A stretch of DNA of 7,476 bases from Patescibacteria group bacterium UBA1449. GTDB taxonomy: Bacteria > Patescibacteriota > Microgenomatia > UBA1400 > UBA1449. Made by a program: the position numbers and the translations under genes. Each line of letters begins with the position of its first letter. Positions within the stretch are counted from its first letter, which is position 1. The stretch is taken from the NCBI GenBank assembly GCA_002335355.1, contig DCTD01000024.1:3300-10775 (forward strand), given 5' to 3'. The notes beneath the pieces were generated by a model, which made no database searches, was not told the DNA's origin, and saw only the letters and a list, made by a program, of their open reading frames with translations. Shown piece after piece: positions 1-6,004 of the stretch.

Positions 1-334
1 GAGTGGGTTGCGTGGTTACTGACTTGACTGGTTTGGGGTACTTTTTTCTCAATTCAAAGAAAGACTCAAAAGAGCTACCATCTTCTTTATAGTTTGAATT
101 AACTACCGATAAGGCGCTCCTTAGAAATATGGGGTATTTAATGAGAATTGTAATTGCTAGCAATTTTAAGATAATGAGTACAATCCCTGTAATTCCTAAT
201 CTGATCATCCATTTCTTAATTGTATTTGGCTGTGATTTTTCTATCTCTGAGATAGGGATAGGTTGAGAATTAACAGTTTCTACTGGAGTAGTATTCTCAA
301 GAGGAGCGCTAACTTCTACTATTGGTTTATCCAT
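1..334 (-). CDS. Small single-pass membrane protein, unknown function (3' end cut by window edge)
   Basis: I read this frame from an ATG at 334 to the left edge: 111 codons with no stop, so the C-terminus is missing. Residues 1-43 form a Pro/Thr/Glu/Ser-rich polar tail. Residues about 45-70 are strongly hydrophobic (GITGIVLIILKLLAITILI) and look like one membrane helix. The remainder (about 71-111) is polar with Lys, Ser and Pro and is probably on the other side of the membrane. There is no cleavable signal peptide and no family I recognise. The ATG lies 18 bp after the stop of the upstream C39 peptidase gene on the same strand, so the two are probably co-transcribed. No Shine-Dalgarno is visible. 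A membrane partner or anchor for the secreted peptidase is possible, but only position supports it. Confidence 0.72.
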   Translation of the reverse strand, partial: MDKPIVEVSAPLENTTPVETVNSQPIPISEIEKSQPNTIKKWMIRLGITGIVLIILKLLAITILIKYPIFLRSALSVVNSNYKEDGSSFESFFELRKKYPKPVKSVTTQPT

Positions 335-352
335 AAATAACGTTAATAGTCT

Positions 353-2293
353 TTACAATCCATTTTTCAGCTCTTCCAGCATTATAGTTAACTCCTTAGC
401 TGTATCGGGTTTTATGATTTTGGGTGAGAGGTGTTTGATATTTTTTATCTCATTATTAATCATCATAATTGCTAGTTTTTTGTGGTTGTTTTGATACAGT
501 CTTTCAGAAATAGTCAGTTTTGTTATTAGCATCGTCCGGATACCAAAGTTCTTAATATTTCTTAACTCGTACTGTTCCTTTATATATTGCCGGACAGATG
601 AGAATGTAACTGGTACTGCTGGAGGAACTAAGTTTAAGTTCGTTTCTTGATTACCCGGTTCACTAGTATAAGTGAGAGTGTACGTAAGAATACCTGAGTC
701 ATCAATCGTTCTTTTTTCTTGAAACACTTTAGCGTTTGCTTCTTTATCATAGGTAAACAGCTCCATATCCAGGTCACTTCCGGGGTCACCAAAAACAGTG
801 ATGTTATATATACCATCACTTGGTTTTGGAATGATAAAGTTTTTACTTCCTTGTCCTGAAGTATTGGTAAGTTCTTCTCCAGCAATTACACCCTCACTAA
901 AATACTCCGCGCCGCTTATCTCTGCATATGCTGTGCCATTACTATCTACACCAGTTTTTTTACCGTCTTTTTCAACAACAATATCTTTATCAAGAGAATA
1001 TAGCTTTAACCAAATATAACTAAGGTTATTATCGATTGACGGAGCATATCGTGCAAATTTTCGAAATATTTTCCCTGAATAATTATCTGAAAGTTGAGCT
1101 CCAGGAGTACTATCTAAAGGATCATTAATATAAATTGTTTCGGAATTATCATCAAACCCCCTAGCAGCTACAAAATGAAGATCATCATCTTCGTATGTTG
1201 TAGTGTTATGTGTGTTTTGAACAATTTGAACAGCTGAGGGTATTTTATTGAGTAAATCGGCTTGGATTGCATCAAACGTAAAAACCGGATAAGTAAACTC
1301 TAAATCTGGCAAGTTTTGGGCTACCCAACCAAGGTTTTTGGCTTCTTTGGCAAAGCGTGCAACAGCAGGCCACATTAAATTACCATTACTTCCGTAACCA
1401 TGATTATTTTTTAACCATTCGTTTAAGTTCTGTGGATTCGATGCTAACCCAGATGGGCTAATTGTATAACCGTAGTAATTGAGCAGCATGGCAGCCGAAG
1501 TCATTGCACAGCCACTACCACCAATAGTGTAGTTAGAGTTTCCTAGCTGATCATTTTCCCATACATCATCGTCTTGCTCATAGTGAGGCACTTCAAGCAT
1601 ATGATCTGGAAGTCTTTTCACTCGAATGTAGTCGATGTTGAGAGGAGCCCAGTTACTTGAGTTAAATCCAAGATCATAAGAGTTTCCTATCCATATACTT
1701 TCTGGTCTTCTTGATGTCGAAACAGTTATGTACTTATACTTGTTATCAAATGTGACTTCATATTTTTGATTAAAGTACTTAATTCTTACAGTATGAACGT
1801 TAGTGTCTTGACTACTACTTTGATATATGTGCGTTTTACTAGAACAGTTTGGAGTGTTTTCTTGGCAAATAAATGAATCTAGAACTAATTTATTAACGTT
1901 ATCTTGCCATATTACGAACAGGTTATTACTATCAATAATCTTATCTTGAGAAGATGGAAAAGTTTCAGTTACTACAATTCCAGTACCATAGTAATATGTA
2001 TTAGAGTAAAGGTATTGGAATGATAACTCAATTTCAAAGTTACCATCAGGAACTAAATTTCTGTTAACATATAAAAAGGGGAACTTGCGTTGTGTTGATG
2101 ATAAGGAGATACTACCTGGGTAATTTTCAAATGAAATTACTCCACTATTTGTAGGATTTTCTATTGTCCAGTTATCTCTGTTTGAAAACCCATTGTCAAA
2201 CTCTTCTGTAAAATATGTATTTGCATGTGCTGTTAAAGGATTTACTAAAAATAACACTAAAAGAGTAATATTTAAGATATATTTTATTTTCAC
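353..2293 (-). CDS. Secreted C39-like cysteine peptidase with N-terminal lectin-like domain and C-terminal FIMAH-like helices
   Basis: From the GTG at 2293 this encodes 646 residues (numbering below). Residues 1-24 are a classic signal peptide: KIK, a hydrophobic core, then AHA before the mature Asn. About 29-226 look like a concanavalin A/LamG-type beta sandwich. About 236-430 match C39-like (peptidase C39_2) proteins: HYEQ with oxyanion Gln240, GSGCAMTS with nucleophile Cys262, LHFVAARG with His373, and INDP with Asp391. About 430-550 are beta-rich (VFGDPGSDLDMELF, TYTLTYTSEP) and resemble a PPC/bacterial Ig-like module. The last 80 residues are helical with the spacing of FIMAH domains (IKNFGIRTMLITKL...). 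No LPXTG motif or C-terminal membrane helix is seen, so it is released or held non-covalently. It probably cleaves peptides outside the cell; the substrate is unknown. The open frame extends to a TTG at 2329, but that TTG is the -35 box, and the GTG start gives the better signal peptide. Confidence 0.85.
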   Translation of the reverse strand: MKIKYILNITLLVLFLVNPLTAHANTYFTEEFDNGFSNRDNWTIENPTNSGVISFENYPGSISLSSTQRKFPFLYVNRNLVPDGNFEIELSFQYLYSNTYYYGTGIVVTETFPSSQDKIIDSNNLFVIWQDNVNKLVLDSFICQENTPNCSSKTHIYQSSSQDTNVHTVRIKYFNQKYEVTFDNKYKYITVSTSRRPESIWIGNSYDLGFNSSNWAPLNIDYIRVKRLPDHMLEVPHYEQDDDVWENDQLGNSNYTIGGSGCAMTSAAMLLNYYGYTISPSGLASNPQNLNEWLKNNHGYGSNGNLMWPAVARFAKEAKNLGWVAQNLPDLEFTYPVFTFDAIQADLLNKIPSAVQIVQNTHNTTTYEDDDLHFVAARGFDDNSETIYINDPLDSTPGAQLSDNYSGKIFRKFARYAPSIDNNLSYIWLKLYSLDKDIVVEKDGKKTGVDSNGTAYAEISGAEYFSEGVIAGEELTNTSGQGSKNFIIPKPSDGIYNITVFGDPGSDLDMELFTYDKEANAKVFQEKRTIDDSGILTYTLTYTSEPGNQETNLNLVPPAVPVTFSSVRQYIKEQYELRNIKNFGIRTMLITKLTISERLYQNNHKKLAIMMINNEIKNIKHLSPKIIKPDTAKELTIMLEELKNGL

Positions 2294-2300
2294 TACAAAT

Positions 2301-2329
2301 AGAATAATAATATTCGTAATTACTGTCAA
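2301..2329 (-). promoter_or_regulatory. Sigma70-type promoter of the C39 peptidase gene
   Basis: On the minus strand there is a perfect -35 TTGACA (2329-2324), a 17-nt spacer and a -10-like TATTCT (2306-2301, 4 of 6 matches). Seven nucleotides separate the -10 from the GTG at 2293, so the predicted transcription start falls on or next to the start codon and the mRNA would be leaderless. The spacer holds the 8-bp palindrome GTAATTAC (2316-2323). A short dyad GAATA-N4-TATTC (2302-2315) overlaps the -10. Either could be a regulator site, but both are short for an AT-rich region. Confidence 0.65.
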
Positions 2330-2330
2330 A

Positions 2331-2336
2331 TATAAG
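2331..2336 (+). promoter_or_regulatory. Candidate -10 element of the GT4 gene
   Basis: TATAAG matches TATAAT at 5 of 6 positions and ends 10 nt before the ATG at 2347. The predicted transcription start near 2343 would leave only about 3-4 nt of leader. I see no good -35 at 16-18 nt. The element starts one base beyond the -35 box of the divergent peptidase promoter, so two polymerases could not easily bind together. Confidence 0.4.
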
Positions 2337-2346
2337 TTTTTAACCT

Positions 2347-3408
2347 ATGAAGATCGCAGTTTTTCATAATCTTCCATCGGGCGGAGGAAAACGTTTTCTT
2401 GACGAAGTAGTGTCTGGTTTGCGTGAAAAGCATAATGTATCGATATTCCATCCCAAGAAAGAAAGGTTTAAAAACTATATACATTACTTGTTTTATGCTT
2501 ACTACTCAAGTCCAAGAATTCATAAAGAGATTGCAAAAAGTATTGATTCAAAAAATTTTGACCTAGTTTTTGTTAACCCTGATTACATAACAAAAGCACC
2601 ATACTTATTAAAATTTTTAAAAACAAGATCTTTTTACTTATGTCACGAAGAACCTCGTGAGTTTTATAATGACAGAAAATACCTTACGTCTACATTAAAG
2701 TTAAAAATTGTTAACTTTTTTAGAAAACCTTTACAACTAATTGATAAACAAAACACTAGTTACGCAGATTATTTAATTGCTAACTCCAATTTTTCAAAAA
2801 CTAAACTTGAAAAAATCTATAATAAAGAGTTTATACGTATTCCCATGGGTGTTAATACAAACATATTTTCTCCAAAGGAATGTAGAGAACAAAAGGATTA
2901 CTACTTAACTGTAGGGTGTACTGCTTTCTTTAAGGGAATTGATTTTATTGTTAGATCTATTTCTTTACTCCCTGAAAAACACAAATATCCATTAGTAGTT
3001 GTGGGACATGAAGGAAGTGAACACGAGCAAATCACTCAGCTAGCAAAAAACCTTGGTGTAAAACTAATTATTTATAACAATATTGATGATAATAAGCTAT
3101 CTCATTTATATTCTGGAGCAAAACTATTACTAGCTGCTGGGACGAATGAGCCGTTCGGATTATCTCTAATAGAAGCTATAAGCTGTGGAACACAAGTAGT
3201 GGCAGTTAATGAGGGTGGATATACAGAAATCATTACAAACGAAATGTTCGGTGAGTTAGTTGACCGCAATGAAAACAAGTTTTCTAATGCAATTATTCGT
3301 AGATTAAGTATTAAAGGTGACAAAATTTTTTTACATAATCAGGTTAAGCGTAGTTGGCGCTGGACTAACACAGTAAAACAGTTAGAAAAAGTTTTTATTA
3401 ATAGTTAA
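2347..3408 (+). CDS. GT-B fold glycosyltransferase, family 4
   Basis: A 353-residue protein, a normal length for GT4 enzymes, which move a sugar from a nucleotide (or lipid-phosphate) donor to a growing glycan at the inner face of the membrane. The N-terminal half opens with a beta strand and a glycine loop (MKIAVFHNLPSGGGKR). YADYLIANSNFSKTKL (139-154) followed by IPMGVNTNIFSP (165-176) is the usual link into the C-terminal domain. That domain has the K-G loop (FFKG, Lys196) and the retaining EX7E motif NEPFGLSLIEA, with Glu268 and Glu276. GGYTEI (290-295) follows, as is typical. One oddity is that the Arg usual just after the Gly in the GR...KG loop is Cys191. It heads a plus-strand pair with the GT2 gene 8 bp downstream. 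No Shine-Dalgarno is seen. The donor and acceptor cannot be told from sequence. Confidence 0.9.
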   Translation: MKIAVFHNLPSGGGKRFLDEVVSGLREKHNVSIFHPKKERFKNYIHYLFYAYYSSPRIHKEIAKSIDSKNFDLVFVNPDYITKAPYLLKFLKTRSFYLCHEEPREFYNDRKYLTSTLKLKIVNFFRKPLQLIDKQNTSYADYLIANSNFSKTKLEKIYNKEFIRIPMGVNTNIFSPKECREQKDYYLTVGCTAFFKGIDFIVRSISLLPEKHKYPLVVVGHEGSEHEQITQLAKNLGVKLIIYNNIDDNKLSHLYSGAKLLLAAGTNEPFGLSLIEAISCGTQVVAVNEGGYTEIITNEMFGELVDRNENKFSNAIIRRLSIKGDKIFLHNQVKRSWRWTNTVKQLEKVFINS

Positions 3409-3416
3409 CTGAAATC

Positions 3417-4307
3417 ATGTCAAAAAAACTTTCCCTAATCGGCATAATTATTCTTCACTTTGGTAAGTGGGAAGTAACTAAAGACTGTTTGGATTCGCTT
3501 CTTAAACTCAAGACAAAAAACTACAAATATAAAGTTTTAGTAGTGGATAACAGCAGAAACAGTAACCTAAAGAAAGTAATTTCTTCTCATCCGGCAGTGA
3601 CAAAACTTATTACGCCTGAAAAAAACCTCGGTTTTGCTGGAGGCAATAACCTTGGAATAGAACAGTGTAAAGAATGGATGTGTGATTATATTCTCTTTCT
3701 TAACAACGACACCGCTGTTAAGCCAAGTTTTCTTGATGCTCTTATTACAGCCTTTGATCAAATGCCGGAACTTGGTATGGCAGGTCCTGTAATAGAGCAT
3801 CAAGTCAGGGGAAAGACCTACTTTGATTATGGTGGGTATATCATCTGGAGTAAAGGCCAAGCCCGTCACTTCAATAAAACGACTTACAACTCTTGGGAAG
3901 AACCCGTTATTCGTGACTTTGTAACAGGCTGTTGTATGCTTGTGCCAGTAAACGTTTTGAATACTATTGGTGGATTTAATGAATCATACTTTTTATATCT
4001 TGAAGATGTTGAACTTTGTCTAAGAGCTAAAAAGTATGGCTACACAACAGCGTTAATACCAGAATCAAAAATTAGTCATAAAGGCAGCCAATCAGCTACA
4101 GTGCTAACAAAAATTCTTTACAGTTGGAGAAATAGTCTTAAACTGAGTCTTGCGTATGTACCCGGAATCAAAAAATATTCAGCGATCTGTTTTAATCTCG
4201 TTTTTTACCCGTTATTATATCTTCGCTGGACTGCGGGAGATATGAGGCGACAGCTTAAACAAAAGGGTTTTTCGGCTCAACCAGATTATGAGTCCAGTAC
4301 TAGTTAA
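3417..4307 (+). CDS. WbbL-like family 2 glycosyltransferase (rhamnosyltransferase type)
   Basis: This 296-residue GT-A protein has the layout of WbbL/RfbN-type rhamnosyltransferases. IGIIILHFGKWEVTKDCLDSL (8-28) and VVDNS (42-46) bind the nucleotide. NLGFAGGNN (70-78) is the family signature. NND (96-98) takes the DXD place for metal and nucleotide-sugar. TGCCMLV (170-176), GGFNESYF (185-192) and LEDVELCLRAKKYGY (195-209) form the acceptor and catalytic part. A His at 221 and a hydrophobic stretch at 256-270 suggest membrane association. It most likely adds a deoxysugar to a lipid-linked glycan; the exact sugar is unknown. It starts 8 bp after the GT4 stop with no Shine-Dalgarno. Its last 30 residues are encoded opposite the end of the flippase gene. 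That tail (WTAGDMRRQLKQKGF...) is basic and polar and may be a late extension. Confidence 0.9.
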   Translation: MSKKLSLIGIIILHFGKWEVTKDCLDSLLKLKTKNYKYKVLVVDNSRNSNLKKVISSHPAVTKLITPEKNLGFAGGNNLGIEQCKEWMCDYILFLNNDTAVKPSFLDALITAFDQMPELGMAGPVIEHQVRGKTYFDYGGYIIWSKGQARHFNKTTYNSWEEPVIRDFVTGCCMLVPVNVLNTIGGFNESYFLYLEDVELCLRAKKYGYTTALIPESKISHKGSQSATVLTKILYSWRNSLKLSLAYVPGIKKYSAICFNLVFYPLLYLRWTAGDMRRQLKQKGFSAQPDYESSTS

Positions 4308-5531
4308 CGCTTCAGTAATCAGATATCCCTGCATAGTTCCAGGGAGACCTCGCATCCAGGCAAAAACACTCACTAAAACAACAAACACAACTAAGCTTAC
4401 TAAAGATGTTACTAACAACGGCTTTTGTTTCCCCATACCTTGAAGTACTGCATACGCTGGGCCGGATAGGAGATTGAAAAAGATCGCTGCACTACCTATT
4501 TGTGAAAGAAGGATTACTGGTGTGTACTGAGTGCCTAACCAGAGAGTAATAATAAATGGTGCTAATAGAATGTAGGTTACCGAGGTTACAAGACCTAATC
4601 CAAGAACTATTATGAGAGACCAAACATAAAGCCTCCTGATTTTGTCATCCTCTTGTCTAGCTTGGTATAAAGATGCAGCCGGCAGTAACGGAAAGACAAT
4701 TGAGGCAAGGAATTGTTTAATATAACCGATGATTTTTTGGGCTAAATCAATAAAGGCCACAAACTCAATAATAAACAACCAAGAGGTAATCAGTTTTAAA
4801 AATGATGTTTTTGCCAGGTCGGTGATTCCGAGTCCATATGATTTGATCCCAAAGAAAAACAACTGTTTAAAAGTTACTTTATTAGGAAAAGTAAAGGGGA
4901 TTGATGCTTTTGAAAGCAAAAGGGTTAAGGCTAGACTACCACCAAAAATATTACTACCCAAAAACCCAACGGGGAAAGCCATTACTCCTAAAGATGGAAT
5001 AAGAGACAATGTAAAAACATAATAGGTAAAACTTTTACTAACCTCAACGCTGCTGGTCCGTTTCATTAACTGCAAGCCGTTTAAGGTGTTAAGTATCGCT
5101 GACGTGAGTAACCCAACAAATACTCCAGCAAGCGTAAGTGCGAAGAATTGAGGAGCGGGTTGTATATCTTTAAAAAATAAACTGCCAAACAGTCCAAGAA
5201 AGACTACTAGTATTCCAGATATTATCGTGCCAACAAGACAGTAAAAGAGAGTAGTTGTCCAAAAATACTCATGGCGCCGTTTAGCATCACTAGCAACATG
5301 CTTAATTAACGCCGTTGACATTCCCATATCCGAGAGGTTTAAAAATGAAGCAAACGTTAAGGTTAGCGCCCACAAACCCAGCGTTTCAACAGAAACGCTT
5401 CGCACTATTAAATAGTTACCCACAATACCAATAATGACTTGAAAAACAGTCCGTAATGCATTAGCCAACGCATTTTGGGAGACTGTATGTGAAAAAAGCC
5501 GGGAAATCTGCATACTGTTAAATTGTAACAT
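4215..5531 (-). CDS. Wzx-type polysaccharide flippase (MATE/PST superfamily membrane transporter)
   Basis: A 438-residue very hydrophobic protein with about 12 membrane segments, within the usual size range for Wzx flippases, which move lipid-linked oligosaccharides from the inner to the outer face of the membrane. The N-terminal signature fits: LGLWALTLTFASFLNLSDMGMSTALIKHVA (51-80). Other typical pieces are LNTLNGLQLMKRTS (148-160), between helices, and AYAVLQGMGKQK (359-370). Its neighbours are glycosyltransferases and a ligase-like gene, but it is transcribed against the GT2 gene and the two overlap by 93 bp at their 3' ends. Two starts are possible: the ATG at 5531, or an ATG at 5513 giving MQISRLF, which sits 8 nt behind an extended -10 and would be nearly leaderless. 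No Shine-Dalgarno precedes either. Confidence 0.9.
   Translation of the reverse strand: MLQFNSMQISRLFSHTVSQNALANALRTVFQVIIGIVGNYLIVRSVSVETLGLWALTLTFASFLNLSDMGMSTALIKHVASDAKRRHEYFWTTTLFYCLVGTIISGILVVFLGLFGSLFFKDIQPAPQFFALTLAGVFVGLLTSAILNTLNGLQLMKRTSSVEVSKSFTYYVFTLSLIPSLGVMAFPVGFLGSNIFGGSLALTLLLSKASIPFTFPNKVTFKQLFFFGIKSYGLGITDLAKTSFLKLITSWLFIIEFVAFIDLAQKIIGYIKQFLASIVFPLLPAASLYQARQEDDKIRRLYVWSLIIVLGLGLVTSVTYILLAPFIITLWLGTQYTPVILLSQIGSAAIFFNLLSGPAYAVLQGMGKQKPLLVTSLVSLVVFVVLVSVFAWMRGLPGTMQGYLITEALTSTGLIIWLSRKTLLFKLSPHISRSPAKI
5522..5530 (-). promoter_or_regulatory. Candidate extended -10 of the flippase gene
   Basis: The minus strand reads TGTTACAAT, an extended -10 (TGN plus TACAAT, 5 of 6). Eight nucleotides separate it from the ATG at 5513, the same distance as between TACAAT and the ATG of the gene at 6005. 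If it is used, translation must start at 5513 and not at 5531, because the element overlaps the first codons of the longer reading. No convincing -35 is seen. The -35 region coincides with the left arm of the dyad at 5544-5572. Confidence 0.4.
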
Positions 5532-5543
5532 CTAAAGTATCGT

Positions 5544-5572
5544 TTTGGTTTTTATATGGTATAATGACCAAA
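5544..5572. repeat. 29-bp imperfect dyad, probable operator between divergent genes
   Basis: Outer arms TTTGGT (5544-5549) and ACCAAA (5567-5572) and inner arms TTATA (5552-5556) and TATAA (5560-5564) share one centre at 5558. Counting outward, 11 of 14 position pairs are Watson-Crick. The dyad covers the extended -10 of the rightward gene and the -35 region of the flippase promoter. That is where a dimeric repressor would control both. The inner arms are partly the TATAAT box itself and partly AT-rich chance; the GC-containing outer arms are the stronger part. Confidence 0.45.
5557..5565 (+). promoter_or_regulatory. Perfect extended -10 element upstream of the Cys/His protein gene
   Basis: TGGTATAAT is a perfect extended -10 (TGN then TATAAT). 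Such elements often work without a good -35, and none is visible here. The predicted transcription start is near 5572-5573, giving a leader of about 37 nt before the ATG at 5610. This is the only promoter in the window that clearly leaves a leader. Confidence 0.65.
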
Positions 5573-5609
5573 CTTCCAGATAACAATCTCTGCCCAGAAA
5601 TGCTGCTTA

Positions 5610-5942
5610 ATGGTTGAGCAATCTGAACGACGAAATGGTCATGAAAAACGTACATGTACACACAGAATGTGGTTTCTAAACTGTTCAGACCACCCAGATG
5701 AGTGTAAACTAATTCATCATATAAAAAAACAAATTGATCAACTTAAAAGTAACCCTGAGCTAGTTCGTGGAGATTCTAAATACAATCTTGAAGCATGGTT
5801 AGCTATGATAGCTTTAGAAGAAGAGTTTATTGAAAGTGGAGATAAAAAATGTCTTTACCCTGATGAAGCAAGAGCACTGCTTGAGGAGCATCGTAAGAAC
5901 GTTATTGAGTATTCTGAAAGATTCAGTAAACAAGAAAAGTAG
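5610..5942 (+). CDS. Small soluble protein with N-terminal Cys/His cluster, unknown function
   Basis: A 110-residue protein I do not recognise. The N-terminal part has a dense cluster of possible metal ligands: Cys16, His18, Cys25, His28, Cys32, His36 and His37, spaced C-x-H-x6-C-x2-H-x3-C-x3-HH. This could bind zinc or another metal. From about residue 33 to the end the sequence is charged and mostly helical (LIHHIKKQIDQLKS, NLEAWLAMIALEEEFIES, DEARALLEEHRKNVIEYSERF), with one more Cys at 81. There is no signal peptide or membrane segment, so it is probably cytoplasmic. It sits alone between the flippase and a glycosyltransferase gene, behind its own strong promoter and a possible operator, so a regulatory or sensing role is conceivable. 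Only context suggests that. A 5-codon frame (ATG at 5600, stop 5615-5617) overlaps its start. No Shine-Dalgarno is present. Confidence 0.75.
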   Translation: MVEQSERRNGHEKRTCTHRMWFLNCSDHPDECKLIHHIKKQIDQLKSNPELVRGDSKYNLEAWLAMIALEEEFIESGDKKCLYPDEARALLEEHRKNVIEYSERFSKQEK

Positions 5943-5966
5943 GAACCTCTGAACTGTTTCTCCTAT

Positions 5967-5996
5967 TTGAACCTTAATACACTCACATACTACAAT
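5967..5996 (+). promoter_or_regulatory. Candidate promoter for the second GT2 / ligase pair
   Basis: TTGAAC (5967-5972, 4 of 6 to TTGACA), an 18-nt spacer, then TACAAT (5991-5996, 5 of 6 to TATAAT). The ATG at 6005 follows after 8 nt, so the transcript would begin about 1-2 nt before the start codon or exactly on it. This fits leaderless expression of the downstream pair and explains why no Shine-Dalgarno is present. Confidence 0.5.
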
Positions 5997-6004
5997 AGCT
6001 TAAT

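Noticed and set aside
798..1019. 73-codon plus-strand open frame
   Set aside because: It lies wholly opposite the C39 peptidase coding sequence and its product has no recognisable family; it is a shadow.
3567..3869. 100-codon minus-strand open frame
   Set aside because: It is antisense to the catalytic core of the WbbL-like GT2 gene and shows no domain of its own.
4326..4345. Hairpin TCCCTG-N8-CAGGGA 19 nt downstream of the GT2 stop, as a possible terminator
   Set aside because: It has no U-tract after the stem and lies inside flippase coding sequence (the MQGYL region), where codons explain it.
4729..5022. 97-codon plus-strand open frame
   Set aside because: It is antisense to the middle of the flippase, whose membrane-protein pattern is clear; nothing supports a second gene.
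5941..5964. AGGAAC...TTCTCCT stem after the Cys/His protein gene as a terminator
   Set aside because: Only four clean pairs form before mismatches, and no run of T follows.
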